In this document: piece after piece, positions 29,061-42,170 of the stretch | Layout of the letters: each line of letters begins with the position of its first letter | How positions within the stretch are numbered: the first letter of the stretch is position 1 | Source: Atrina japonica | Lineage: Eukaryota > Mollusca > Bivalvia > Pterioida > Pinnidae | Direction: 5' to 3' | Assembly (NCBI GenBank): GCA_030159075.1 | Contig: BROG01000048.1 | Coordinates: forward strand, 558,001-622,000 | DNA length: 64,000 bases | Made by a program: the position numbers and the translations under genes | The notes under the pieces: model-generated | What the model saw: only the letters and a program-made list of their open reading frames with translations | Databases searched by the model: none | What the model was told of the DNA's origin: nothing

Positions 29061-31238
29061 TCAACATTTCATTGATTGAAAACAAACTTAATAATTGACA
29101 AGACATTTGTGTAATTTCTGTACCCATGACAATGATACAATTCTTCTCATGCTTTGGGAATGCCAAAAAGTCACGCAATTTCCGAATAATTTCTAAACTT
29201 TATCAGACGCGTTCTCAATCCCAGTTAAAATAAAACAGGGACTCATTTGTTCGTGGTATACTTCCAAATGAGGATAATGATTAGCAAAATAATGAAATTG
29301 CATTGATTATAGAACATTTTTTGCTAAACTAGATGTTGTTGTAAATCAATGATTATATACACTCTAATTCATGCAATCTATGACTATATTTAAGTAAAGC
29401 TATATGTATCACCAATAGTGAAAATACCAGTTTCTGGGATATTTTGACAAAAATATCGAAAAAGGAAAATACTATTAAGAACCTTTTACTTCAGTGATTA
29501 AATGCATACGTCATGACCATATTGCTCCCCCTTCGAACCTGAAGGTGCCTGACTACTTAGATCAAATAAAGCTTATTTAATTGTACAGCAAACTGCATAT
29601 ATAGGTATACAATCCAAGTATTTATTAATCTATAAATGTACATATTCTTGCTATATTATCAATGTTTTCAATCTACAGAAAATATTTTATTTTAATAATG
29701 AATAAATACCATCATATTACAATTAGAGTATATTAAATGAAATTGTAGTAGTTTAGAAGAGGCGATGAGAGCGAGTTTTTCTTCACCACTAAAAGTTCAC
29801 TCAATATATTCTGAATGACGTAGAAAATAACCCACTATTTAATTGGTTGCTTTTATACTGTGTGCTTTTGTTCCAATCATTCCATCAGTTTTCTTCACAA
29901 TGTCGGATTCAGTGGTGGATTTGCGTAATCTGACACAGCAGTTGGTTTATGTGATTCACCTCGACCTCTGTCAGTGAATTAATCGCATTGTATATCACTG
30001 TCTGTTCAAAGTTAATTTTAGCAACAATTTTAGCGGATACATGAAAAATTGGTCTGTTTTGAAGAATTTAATAAAACAAAGAAATACGAGGTTTGATTTC
30101 TCTGAATTTTAGTACGTTATGTAACGAAAAACTAGATGTTTTGTTAAAGGCTGGTTACAGAAATTTTTTCGGTTGTACTTTGTAACTTTGTACCTCATCC
30201 GAAAACTCCTATTCACATTGTTGTGAAGTTACATTTAATCAAAGTCTTCTGAGTTTTGACGCAATAAAAAAGGAATTTTGATATAAAATCCACTTTAAGT
30301 TGTCATTATGTTTAAACAACATTTCTATTCCTTTTTTCATTGTTCTAAGAGCTGACCACTGGTCAAACTAATGTTGGTTTTCTATATTTGGATACGAGAT
30401 GCCAGCAGACGGGGTAAAACCGCTTGTTGATTGTCGATAAACGGATTAAATAGGAACTATCAAGAAGCAAGGCACTCTTAATAGAGTTTGTGAACAATAT
30501 AATTGGCTAAAACTTGTGCTATCTATTATTTTTTCTCTTCTCTAAATATTAAATATCATTCTTCAGTGTTAATAATTGTGTAATGGTTGTTTTATATGTA
30601 GAAATACATGTAGTAATTTATGTAAAGAGACCAACGTTCTACTCTCTTTTCTATCTTTCTGTCTTTATTTCTTTACCATTTTATTTGTGTGATCCAGTCC
30701 AGAGTGTGTATGAGGTAAAATTAATAAAATGCAAGTTCTAGTCAGCAGAAAAACGACATACCCCCTGTCCAGGTGGGTCTGTAAGGGTTCTGTAAAATCC
30801 TACATTCTTCAATTCAATTCAAGTTACTATACATATTGACAAAAACAAAATCATCTGCTGCAGGTATTATATTATTTTAACACTTCCGGTGAAAATATAA
30901 TATATTGTTTTCATCATGATGCATTGTAAAATTATATAAAGCACTAATTACATCAAATCATTCATCACATTGACCTTGAAGAGATAGGATTTACGATTTT
31001 CGTTAAAAAGACATATACTCTTTTAAACTATAAAAGTTTTATCTGTAATGAATTAACAAAATTACGTTATTCTAGTTTCCATGTATGCACATATTTTCAC
31101 AGGTGCTTCAAGACAGGATTTTTTTTTTTTTTTTTTTTTTTTGTTAATTTATTATTACTTGTAATATTACTCAACTATTGATATGATTTTATTTAATTTC
31201 AAAGTTTTATCCCAGTTTAGATTATGCCTCGTTTCTGA

Positions 31239-31309
<71 letters not shown>

Positions 31310-31959
31310 TAAAGGTATGCAACTTCCTAGGCCTTTACTGGGAAGTACCCATAACAAATAAATTCCAAAAAAATAGTAAATGATATTTACTGTCAAATAT
31401 ATGGCTTGTCTTGCTTCGAGCACTCTACCGCAGAGCCAGGGCAGCTGTTGGTGTATATCGTGTTAAGAACTGACCATGAATTAATCAAATATAATAATGG
31501 TTGATGGTAACTGAATTAACAATTTTAAGATGTATATTGAAATGAATACAGTCAAAACTGTATACGAAATTATTTACTTTTAAATCAAAGCCACTGGAAA
31601 TAATGTAAACAAACATGTTAAGTTATGGGTCATTTAATTCATATGGATACACGCACTTAAATCAGCATCTTTTCGTTATAATCCAGGTTAACACAACCGT
31701 TTCTCGGATTGAATAACAAAACCTTCGCGGGTACTGTTTTTTCGTTTATTACATGCCCTTAATGTACCGAATCGAATAACATTTTTCAATTATATAACAA
31801 ACTCTCGTGGGTCATATCTATTTTAGTAAAATGCCAATAATACTTGTCATGAAATATTGAGAGACAATGTGATATTCAAATTTCTAACATGATTGAAAAC
31901 TTGTGGTATACTCTGCAAGACAATCCGTTACACCATTTGTAACAGTCCTCACACCTAAA
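29061..31959. other. AT-rich, no gene seen; T-tract and (TA)n
   Basis: A T-tract (about 31117-31141) and a (TA)n array (about 31236-31305) are the only firm features. Confidence 0.4.
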
Positions 31960-32110
31960 ACTGTTTACAAATTATCTACATGATATCGTGCCAAGCACCT
32001 GTGTCAGTTAGTTTACAGGTCTTTCTCCAAGATTATGTCATATTGTATAAGAAGCACCACCATTGACAAAATATATCAATTTAAAGGTGATATGTACACC
32101 AAGTAGGTTA
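31960..32110. repeat. Dispersed repeat R3, copy 2
   Basis: acatgatatcgtgccaagca, then tcagttagtttacaggtctt and accattgacaaaatatatca. It is nearly identical to copy 3. Confidence 0.7.
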
Positions 32111-32754
32111 TAGGAGATCGTTGTTGTTTACGTATTGCCAAATGACCATTTTGCGAGTATAAAATACTTTATTTTATCTTAATAAATAAACTTTTAATTT
32201 TTTTAACAAATATGAGTTTTCTGTTGTCATAAAAGGGAATCCTACTTTATTGTATCATTTATATAATCTGATATGGGTATCATTATAACATATGTCATTT
32301 CATTCTCCAGTCATTTATAGTTCCCTTTATTCCAAATAGCGATATATACCGGTAAAAAATATCCAGTTATCATATTATTTAAACACTCCCAATAAAAATA
32401 AACATTTCGTTTTAACCAAGATGCATTGTAAAGTTACACTAATCACATTACGCGTTTATTATATATTTACCTAATGACATAGGATCTAAATGTTTTATGA
32501 AAATATTTTAAAGCTATAAAAGTTTTATGTGTAATCAATTTGCATGTATGCAACATCAAGAAATGTTTGTCAAATTAAATGCTATATTCTGTAAAACAAT
32601 GACAAGGACGTTTTAGCAAGATACACAAGGACAATGATAAATATAGGTAAGTATTTGAATCATAACATTTTTTGAAGAGACAATGTGTTAATTATCTATC
32701 TATCATGATTGAAGAATTGTGATATATTCCTCATGACAAGCCGTCACATGTTTT

Positions 32755-32925
32755 GTAACAGACCTTACACCTAAAACTGATTACGAATTATATACATGAT
32801 ATCGTGCCAAGCACCTGTGTCAGTTAGTTTACAGGTCTTTCTCCAAGACCGTGCCATATAGTGTAAGAAACATCACCATTGACAAAATATATCAAATTAA
32901 AAGTGACACGTACACCACGTTTGCG
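32755..32925. repeat. Dispersed repeat R3, copy 3
   Basis: Same blocks as copy 2 about 800 bp away in the same orientation. The upstream text (gtaacagtcctcacacctaa versus gtaacagaccttacacctaa) also matches, so the repeated unit is longer than the conserved core. Confidence 0.7.
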
Positions 32926-33125
32926 AGTATACATCCTTAAATAATTGTGAAGTGTTGCTTCTGAAAGTTTTTGAGTGTGTGTTTTACGTTGTTTTTAATC
33001 TTTTAGTCTTGAGGAAGTGTCAGCTCCCAAAGTATTGACTTTAATTTTCTGCGTGTCGTCAGTCATTTTAGTATATATATTATTATATATATAATAAAAG
33101 AGAGCAATTTAGTCGTGCACAGCGT

Positions 33126-33571
33126 AATATATTCAAAAAAGTTCTATCAAAATGGCGGAAATGTAATAAATCTAAAGTTTCATTTCATATATTATCACAG
33201 TTTGTTAATTATATTGTTCTCCGAACGTTTTCATCCATCTTTGGAATCATCAGGGAGTTGCGATGTTAACGACGTGACTGTGACGTCATGTGATTGTTAC
33301 GTGTGTATTGTTTCTTTGGGCAGCTCTTTGCTGACGTATTGTTTTACAGAGCGTTCAGTTTGGCTTGAAATTACCGAATGAATTTTTGTTCCAGAATTTT
33401 TCTGTAATGCGCTTCGGTCCTTAAATTTTTGTAGAAAGGGAAATTTTTAAATGCTCCGTTTGCGCATTGTTCCAGATGAACACTATAATTAACAAACTGT
33501 GATAATATATTAAATGAAACTTTAGATTTATTACATTTCCGCCATTTTGATAGAACTTTTTTGAATATATT
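33126..33571. repeat. Fold-back element, arms of about 88 bp
   Basis: Arm 33126-33214 (aatatattcaaaaaagttct, atggcggaaatgtaataaat) is the near-exact reverse complement of 33484-33571. The 269-bp loop includes gtgacgtcatgtgattgtta and a MEDS-like ccatctttggaatcatcagg phrase. No coding region was supported. It may be a MITE; the target duplication is unclear. Confidence 0.75.
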
Positions 33572-34114
33572 TTGTGATTCAAGTCATTATAGTCAATATA
33601 TAGATGTATATACACCTTTACATAAATAAATTTGAAGGAAGGAAAATTGTAAAGCCGATATTAATTAATATGAAATCAAAACAATAACCATAAAAAGACT
33701 TTATTGTTATATTAATACGATTTACAACAATTTCACACTTCAATCTATATACAATATACATATAGTAAAATCCGTATAACCTGGCGGTGTGGAGTCTTAT
33801 GAACCCTTTCTTGACCTGGACGAGTTTCAATTTTAGATAATAAAGCATAAAATTAAAATACACTATTGACTAGAGTAATCGTTCCTACTTGTCGCCATAT
33901 ATAAGATAATATCCAGTGAGGAATAAAACGTTTTTCCCATGCAGCTTGTCATAACCGACAAGTGAGTAAAATCATCCGTATGATAATCAAAAGGTTACTC
34001 CCACTCGCGAAGTAATTTGAAATGTGAATCGACAACAGTAATGAATAAAATGTCCAGAATACAAATAAAGAGTGGACATGGTCAGTAGCATTGATACCTG
34101 GATACTGTACAAGA
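33572..34114. other. No gene seen
   Basis: AT-rich; no feature supported. Confidence 0.4.
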
Positions 34115-34323
34115 ACAATATGTATCAGTATATATCAAACACATTCATATATTTAACAATATGTATCAGTATATATCAAACACATTCATATATTTAACAA
34201 TATGTATCAGTATATATCAAACACATTCATATATTTAACAAAATGCATCAGTATATATCAAACACATTCATATATTTAACAAAATATATCAGTATATTTC
34301 AAACACATTCATATATTTAACAT
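34115..34323. repeat. Minisatellite, 41-bp unit, five copies
   Basis: The unit is built on aacaatatgtatcagtatat and atcaaacacattcatatatt, with few changes between copies. Confidence 0.9.
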
Positions 34324-34644
34324 TTGATAAACCGTATCTAGATGTTTTCTACTATTATTATATTCATCTCATGTAGCAGTATTAACAGTCATCATTAAAG
34401 AGGAACATGTTCATTGATTCCCGTGTTATCTTTTTAAATGGTGTGTTGCGTCACCACTAAAACTGGTCGCCACTACATTTGACAATGTTCAGTCATAGTA
34501 ATTAGAAAAAACAGGTTCCAATGTACGCGGGAAGAGACCCGGGCCATGCGTAAGTAAACTGACAAACATCGTAAAAAAAATCAGTTAGGTTCCAGCGTGG
34601 TTCGAACCTCGTAGACTAAAAGTGAACGGAATACTAGTATAGTA

Positions 34645-35368
34645 CATGATGTGAATCACTATATGAATACCTCACTTACATACCCAAAGCCGTAGTGTGT
34701 ACATGCTGTGATTCACGATTTGAATACCTCACTTACATACCCAAAACCTGTAGTGTGTACACGCTGTGATTCACGATGTGAATACCTCACTTACATACCC
34801 AAAGTCTGTAGTGTGTACTCGCTGTGATTCACGATGTGAATACCTCACTTACATACCCAAACACTGTAGTGTGTACACTCTGTGATCCACGTAAATATCT
34901 AACATACCTAAAATCTGTAGTTTTTACTCGCTGTGATTCACGATATAAATACATTTGTACCTCACTTAAATACTCAAAACCTGTAGTGTGTTGTGAACTC
35001 CTGTGATTCAAGACGTGAATACCTCATTTACATCTCCAAAACCTGTGGTGAACTCGCTGTGATTCACGATATAAATACCTCATTTATTTACCTAAAACCT
35101 GTAGTGTGTACTGACTGTGTGATTCACGATGTGAATACCTCACTAACATACCCAAAGCCTGCAGTGTTCACGCTGTGATTCACGATGTGAATACCTCCTC
35201 ATTTACATACCAAACACCTGTAGTGAACTCGTTGTGATTCGCGATATAAATACCACACATGCATACCCAAAGTCTGTAGTGTACACGTAATTTACGATAT
35301 AAATACATCACTTAAATACCCAAAGCCTGCAGTGTATTTGCTGTAATTAATGATGTGATTACATTAAT
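34645..35368. repeat. Minisatellite, unit about 58-65 bp, downstream of copy B
   Basis: About twelve copies of ctgtgattcacgatgtgaat, acctcacttacatacccaaa, then cctgtagtgtgtacacg. It is homologous unit by unit to the array at 43385-43850 (ctgtgactcagaatttggat, acgtcacatacatactgctc, gcctgtaatgtaaatg), which lies downstream of copy C. Confidence 0.85.
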
Positions 35369-35370
35369 TA

Positions 35371-36414
35371 CGAGGGGTGTTCCAAAAAGTATGTCACTTA
35401 ATTTGCTTCTCCTATACTACAAATGTTTTGATCATTTTAACTTGCTCTGTCCTTTAAAATACTATCCATCTGCCTGATTACACCTAATCCACTTTTGGAA
35501 GCACAGTTCATACTCTTCAATTGAGACGCTATTCAAATACTGATAAAGAGCAGATCCAAGGACATTTCTCAAATTGTAATTCTTTCCAGATAGATTATAT
35601 TTCAGTTTGGGAAAAAGAAAATAGTCGCAAGGGCCAAATACGGAGGACGTGGAAAAACCAAAAAATTTGGTCACAGTGTGTGCCTTATGAGTGGGTGCAT
35701 TATCAAGCAAGAGTCGAAGGTACTGGAGTCCCGTTTTCGGGCAGCGAATTTTGAAGTAGTTCGTTAATTTTTTCAGAACAACGTTTTTATAGACCCTTCC
35801 TGTGACCGCTCTGCCTTTTGGCACCGGATTTTTTATGACGATAAAATTACATACAATACCTTTTTCACCGTCCGTAATCGCTTTTTTCGTATTATAATCG
35901 TATTTTTGGTGGGCCAAATTCGGTTGGGATTTTCCCGCTTTGGTTCAAAATGTTAAACCCAGGTCTCATCACCAGTCTCTCAATTGCTGAAAGCATTTTT
36001 TTTTTGCATTTACAACACGGGCTTTCTTCTGTTCATTTGTTAACAAATGGGGTATTCATCTTGTATTTATTTTTTCTAAGTTTTAGATGCTTCGACAGAA
36101 TACCATGAACTCGAGCTAACGAACGTTTGTCAACCGGGCTAATTGCTTCATAGTGCATCGGACATCTTTTTTTCAGGGTATTGCTGTTTTTTATGTTGCT
36201 TTTAGATGTAGTTGTTGCAGTACGACCTGGGCGAGCAGCATCTTTTAGTTGCTGCTGTCCAGCCCTAAATTTAGCTACTCACCTACAAATAGACCTGTGA
36301 GACATTTTACCCTCCCCATAAATGCCGCACACGACGAATAGCCATATAGTGTAATAAATACGCTACAAATTGATGTACACCGCAGAGATGACATTATTTT
36401 TGGAATACTCCTCG
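35371..36414 (-). mobile_element. mariner-type transposon, 1044 bp, inactive
   Basis: The ends are CGAGGGGTGTTCCAAAAAGT and the complement of CGAGGAGTATTCCAAAAAT. TA flanks both ends (35369-35370, 36415-36416). The transposase on the minus strand is broken. The best frame (35917-35462) keeps LLLDNAPTHKA, FGPCDYFLFPKLKYNL and the final YELCFQKWIRC. Upstream pieces include a GRT-like linker and DETW near 35970. Stops and shifts make it dead. Confidence 0.85.
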
Positions 36415-36521
36415 TACACACGGTCACTAAATACTAGACCTGTTAAATGCGTGTTGTTGGACTGTTTCCGATAACTGATTAAAAATATTCGACTTAACCG
36501 TGTTGTAGTTTTGTACTATTG

Positions 36522-36527
36522 TTTATT
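36522..36527 (-). terminator. Poly(A) signal of receptor copy B
   Basis: AATAAA on the minus strand, about 20 bases past the stop at 36544. Confidence 0.5.
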
Positions 36528-36543
36528 CATTCGAACGATAAAA

Positions 36544-38010
36544 TTATGATTTTTTATTTTGGACTTTTGTAAAACAGACTTGAATTCCGAATGCAAATAC
36601 CAGAAAACACCCCTGAAGTCCATTTAATATTGTGAATAGAAACCAGAAAAATTCGAACTCGGTAAGCCTACCCAGCAATCCAAATATCCATGTGAAACCC
36701 ATCATAGAACTTATTTTGACAACCAGAAGAAAATTAAAACGTTCTTTTGATGTCCGCGAGTTCATTGTCATTGATTTCAACCTGATAACGATGAATGTAA
36801 ACATTCCAGCGTTAAGAAAAATACTGATGACTGCAGGATACACGATTCCATACAAGGATGCTTCGTAAGTTGAAAGGAAACAAATGTCTCCGCCGTACTG
36901 TATGTTCAGAGGGAGACATTTACATTGATGACCAATGAGAAAAATAGCAACATATAGTATGGGTATACCGTAACCTATTATCGCGTAAATTAGAAGAGTT
37001 TTCCACGTATAAACAAGTGACCCTATTTGTACCTTATGAAACACTCTACACATATGGCAAGAACAAAGGACAGACCATGTAAATGTACATAGCCAGAAAT
37101 AATGAAGCAAAACTCCACAAGTGAAGCAAAATGTTGCATTTTCTGTGAAACCGATTCCAATTATATATGTCGTTTGTGCTAAGAAAATCACTAATGCCAG
37201 GTTTGCTATTGTTTTGGCGGGAAGTGTTTGTCTTGTCCGTTGCTTGGAAACAAAAATAATCAGATATACTGAAAGGCAAAGTAATGATATGCCAAAACAA
37301 GTGTATGTAATAATAGTTTCGAAGTACAAATAATTCTTTCTCGGATACAGAAGGAAATTTTCATAGTCCGACAGGCAAATAGAATAAAGTTCCGAGTTTT
37401 TATGACGGATGAAAGTCCAATCTCGACTGCTGGATTTCCATTGCCAGTTGATTTCATTGTGATTTAGGACGATATACGGACAATTCATTTCCAATTCATT
37501 CTCATCCGTTAGCATTAGAGATTTTCTTTGGTACTGATTGTCTTTACTTGGGCAGGAAAAATGTGGATCTTCTATTTTACAAACCGTGCAGTCTTCAGTG
37601 ATCGTAAATGTAATGGGATTTTCTATATTAATCACATTGACTGTTCGAGATACATTCAAGTTTAATGCATGAACTATATCATAGTCACTGCCATTTCTAT
37701 TTAAAATAGTCACTTCATTGTTAACGATAATTAACGAGCAAGTTTCATAATTTTTATTTCCAGATGTCCCTTTATAATATGACGACGATTTTACAGAAAT
37801 AAACGCCAGGTCAGCGTAGATGTTGAAGATTTCATCTTTCAAAATTTGTTCGATTCGCTTAATCAAATTTGGTGAAAAGTCTGTCGAATTAGAAAGAAAA
37901 AGTACTTGTAATAAGTACCTTTTCTTAAATTCAGAGATGAGTTTCTCACAGTTTCCTCTGCGATAAACCTCCATTTCCCCACACAGTATCTGTCTGCATA
38001 TACCCTGAAA

Positions 38011-38098
<88 letters not shown>

Positions 38099-40421
38099 AG
38101 CGAAAAGCATACAACATGTCATAGAAATTGTTCAATACCCTGATAGCAAATCCGATGTCACCAATTCTCTCTTGGCCGGCAACCATGGAAAAGTTATATC
38201 CTATTACCATAACTCATAATTTCATATTCATTTAATGATATTCTTAACAATCAATCAAACGTTTATCATAATAATACACTGGTGTGACATACCCTATTTT
38301 ACACTGTGTGACCAAGAATTTTGCAGAGGTAATCGAAGCCTACCATACTTACTGGTGTAACGTGGCTTTCCAAAAACACCACACATCAATCTGGACGCCG
38401 CCAACACAATGTATAAAGCTGATAATTGTTTATCCTGGACAAACACAGGGTTTCTTACGTGCGTTAGAATAAATGGAAGAAAAGTTTACTGAATGTACTG
38501 ATACGAATAAAACAGAATCTTTTAATGCAATGTCTTTCATTTTTACATACCATGCTCTTGGCACACAAAAAGAGATACTTCAGTTCAATTGCGTGTCTTA
38601 TTGCGAACCAACAAAACTAAGAACAGATTGTATGCAAGTACATTACTTTGGTAATCACACAGCCGACAGCATCTGTCATACATTTAAATTTATGAATCAG
38701 ACAAAACGTCCAGTGCAGTTATTACATCACAACACTTATATGCGGGTTAGAATGACAGATTTCGGTACCAGCCAATTATATTATACAAAAGAAGTATTTC
38801 ACTCAAATAGCACATTTTTAATTCTTATCTTCTCAAGCTAAGGCATTCATTCTACGGTAAATACTCTTAAAAGGATTTGTCAATACATATACATTTATTG
38901 TTTGGCCTTGTATGATACCATTATTTCTTTCGGAAATACACGTTTATATCAAATTCGAGCTCATCTGATACAATTTTATTGACAGAAACGATTGTCTTGA
39001 GTATTTGTTTCGGCCTCTTTTGTAAAATTATAACTTAAGTATTGTTAATGATACTTTAAATAGATAAAACAATTACAGAATCCTTACCTTACCTACATAT
39101 GCGTATCAATATAAACCTGATAGACAAGTCTTACCAAAGGTCTACTGAAAGGATGGGTTGTATAGGTTATTACACTGTTGACTTTTTTTCTCTGTTAATG
39201 ATTTAAGAAATGTTTGTGAAATTACCGAGAACATACATATATATTGTAGATGGAATAAAAAACAAATAAGGAGATTTACCCATATACTTCTACATAAGGA
39301 AGATATAAAACAATGCAAATTAATTTACTTACAAAAAGGGGATCAAAATATTCGTCCATATCACAAATTTCATCTCTTCTTCTGTTTCCGGTTAGGTCCG
39401 ATAGGCTGACATCTAGCAAAAATCTTGATGATATAAATTCGTACAAAATGAATTCGTATGGACAATCGTATTCATCAGACCACACTCCTGAGCAATGTTG
39501 GCATACGTAATTCCAATAAATTGTCTTCCCTATTCTTATAGGAGCAAATTTTACCCCTTTACATTCCTCCAACGTGTCTTCATAAGAATGAATACTGTCA
39601 AATTCAGACATTTCACATTGACGTATGATGTGCGGAAAACAGCGCCTAACGTTCTGTTTCTTAGAGAAGAATTCAATTTTACAATTTTCATTAAACAGAA
39701 AACGGTTTAGTATTTTCAAAAAGTCAGTTGAACGGGACAGAGTGCAATTAGAATTGAATTCTTCATCTACCAAATACATTGGAAAAGGGAAGACGTTTTT
39801 AATGCCATGACAATATGCACAATATTTATTTTGAAATGCTAGTTTATCTATATCCGAGTACACCGGGATCACCCTGTTGACATCATCGCCATCTTCCAAA
39901 ACGTTGGAGCATTTGTTTTTTATATCTGTATCATTAAAAAATTCGGGACACCTCGAAATTAACCAGACCGGATTTCGCATGTACTTTTCAACGCATGTCA
40001 TATATCTTAGTTTCTTGTGAAATTCATTTGGAACTATGAAATCATGTTCTGGAGCATCATGACAACAGTCATCAAAATATATGCAATCGGTGTCACATTT
40101 ACAATATGTTTGGTCATTTTCTCCTGCACAAGAATTGAGTGGGAAACAATATGAAGGGACGCTTCTTTTCACTGTGAGATGTCGTCTTCCTCCATGTAGC
40201 ACTTTCGTATTATTAATTATTGAAGAGACTGGATTCATCGATCGAAGTCTATTCTTGATTGTTATATAGGACGATGTTTTATGTTGAATTTCTCCATATC
40301 CTTTTGGATTGTGGACATAAGTTCTGTTTGTTTGTATTTGGATCCCAAGACTTTTAGACCGTGATAACTGTCCGAAAATTTCAACGTGAAACAGAAGAAA
40401 CAAGATAAGAAACCAGTTCAT
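36544..40421 (-). CDS. Somatomedin-B domain, secretin-type 7TM receptor (copy B), 849 aa, two exons
   Basis: Exon 1 is 39333-40421 (363 codons, ending at a GTAAGT donor). Exon 2 is 36544-38004 (acceptor CCTTTCAG, 487 codons including the stop). Both are phase 0, and the joined frame is open. Domains: signal peptide (about 1-17); somatomedin-B knot with cysteines 92, 98, 107, 109, 113, 119 and 120; a large Cys-rich ectodomain to about 588; then seven hydrophobic segments from about 590 to 840 that start at YFETIITYTCFGISLLCLS. The CSCHMCRVFHKVQIG loop and the closing helices resemble secretin/adhesion (family B2, Methuselah-like) receptors. I see no GPS cleavage motif before TM1. Plasma-membrane receptor; ligand and G protein unknown. 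A (TA)n array abuts the acceptor. Copies A and C show that this is a tandem family. Confidence 0.85.
38011..38095. repeat. (TA)n microsatellite at the copy B intron acceptor
   Basis: A TA array of about 80 bases begins only a few bases from the acceptor at 38005, so it replaces the usual polypyrimidine and branch-point region apart from CCTTTC. Confidence 0.9.
38284..38841 (+). pseudogene. Decayed antisense frame inside the copy B intron, about 185 codons
   Basis: A single plus-strand frame is open from 38284 to 38841 except for one TAA (38470-38472). The text has regular Cys, Trp and N-glycosylation sites (NKT, NHT, NQT) and looks like a secreted or ectodomain protein, but I do not recognise it. 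A more damaged copy lies at about 46590-46790 in the copy C intron (gcatgttttattccgaacca, tattactttgg, acaactgacagcat), so it was present before the duplication. No promoter or splice signals were identified. Confidence 0.4.
38842..39332. other. Remainder of copy B intron
   Basis: It contains an R2 module (about 38950-39060: gagctcatctgatacaattt, gacagaaacgattgtcttga). No coding sequence was seen. Confidence 0.5.
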
Positions 40422-41274
40422 TTTTCAGATCAGATTGCGAATTTATGTAACAGTGTATTTCAAATATTGGTTTATATACAAAATAAATACTAATGGATGC
40501 CACCTTTATAACAAATGACCTAGCCTCTGTGTAATAATTGAGTGTTACATTCCTCAGTTCTATACGAATTTGTCTTTCTTTATTGATATAGTGTTGGGAA
40601 CGGTCACAGTTAGTTAGATGACAGTCACCCGTTTCTTCACCTTTATTTCTCAATCAATTTGTGATCAATTATTTGTCAGTTTTTACCTCTAAAACTAGTT
40701 TTATCGGCTCTTTTCTTTGTTTCTACTAAAGCTATGAAATTGCAGCAACTAAACTTTCAGGGGTCAGTTTTCGGAGGCAATTGAATCCCTTTTTTGTCTC
40801 AAAATATTGATGTAAACATTGACAGAATAGATTTAGGAAATGTGAAATGCAACTCAGCTTTATGGGCCTAGTGGGAGATTGAACTTCTAATCACTGTTGA
40901 AGATGAGCCCAAAAGTACATACAATAAACCTCAATGTTTTATAGACGCTCAATGACAACTTGCACATCAATTAAGGATAAACCTGCACAATGACTTGCTT
41001 TTGTGTATTGCATTAAGGAAAACCTGTACTTCAACTCACCTACTTCTGTAACTAATCTCAAAGAGAATCTTCACTTCAAACTATATACATATATGTCGGC
41101 AATAATCAATTCAAGACACTAGACAAAAATATTTCAGTCATATAAGATTTCTATTTTTGTATATGGAAATCAATGTTAACTAGGAGGGGTATAGAAATAT
41201 GAAAATCAAACCTACCACAATATTCATTGTTCGGGGGAACGGGACCCAATATACAACTCAGGTAAATAATGGAA
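40422..41274. other. Upstream region of copy B
   Basis: AT-rich, with no clear TATA box or other gene. Poly(A)-like and repeat sequences only. Confidence 0.4.
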
Positions 41275-41465
41275 AAACACAGACCTAAAAAAATCCAGAG
41301 ATGGTATAAGGTACTATGGAGGATAAAGTATCCCCAGTTGACCGGTCACACCCGGTGTGAGTCCATAGTCTATTTTAAATGTAACAATTGAGGAATGAAT
41401 CCTGGGTCACAATTGGTAAAGACCTTTCACCAACCACGATCGAACAGGTAACTCAACACATATGA
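41275..41465 (-). repeat. R1 retroelement 3' module copy
   Basis: aaatccagagatggtataag, actatggaggataaagtatc, ttgaccggtcacacccggtg, then ttcaccaaccacgatcgaac. Confidence 0.6.
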
Positions 41466-41639
41466 TTGTTTACTATCAATATACATTTGTATTATATGTT
41501 AAAATTTTAATACTCTTTTAAATGCAGTATGTCAGAAGCATTAAATAAATTAAGGACGTTTTGGTCAGAAAATTTCCTTTCCAGACGTCGACAACAGTCC
41601 CAAGACAATATGTTGACATGTGACGTAAGTTCAACCCAG

Positions 41640-42170
41640 CTCTACTTATTGGGGTTTAAACAGCGCACTGTTTATATACAGTTTATAATACACCAACTTC
41701 CTTCAAGCCGTCAGGTCCTGTCGTCTTTTATCTGCCATCGCCTGCCCCAACTCTCTTCTCTGTTCCAGTATATCAGTTGGGTATTGCTCGTATACAAAAC
41801 AGTTGGAACCTTTCAGATTTTTCGAAAATAAACGAACATCTTCTTCGTCCATGTAATTTGTAAATTTCGCTACTATGCGTCTGGGGCTTCCGTGTTACTC
41901 TTTACCAAAACGATGAGCATGAACAACAGATCTATCGACCGGGTCTTTAGTAATTTTCATTTTAGTCAACATAAATTCCCGAAAAACTTATTCGACATCC
42001 ACTGCATTTTCGTCAGCCCCAACAGAAGTTCGCTCGAAAATTAACTTTTCACGTGTAGACTTTGATTTCAAGTCAATTGATTCAGCCGCCTTTAACAGCG
42101 CGAGTGTTCTCACTCCAACACCGATACAGGACTGATTATTCCGACTCAGTAATAATAACACTGATGAGCA
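41640..42170 (-). pseudogene. LINE ORF1-like relic (nucleic-acid-binding protein)
   Basis: Minus-strand pieces read RIVAKFTNYMDEEDVRLFSK, FVYEQYPTDILEQRRELG and LVYYKLYINSALF. This follows the order of the RNA-binding ORF1 proteins that accompany mollusc non-LTR retrotransposons (a PIVAKF...YEQFP...RR.L...LY.DG type). In-frame stops show it is dead. Family call from memory of the pattern. Confidence 0.5.

Noticed and set aside
34585..34615. tRNA-like B-box (ggttcgaacctcg)
   Set aside because: No A-box, acceptor pairing or tail at the expected distance; a chance match or a very old fragment.
41529..41831. 100-codon plus-strand frame
   Set aside because: It lies antisense to the LINE ORF1-like relic, whose minus-strand reading explains the region better.
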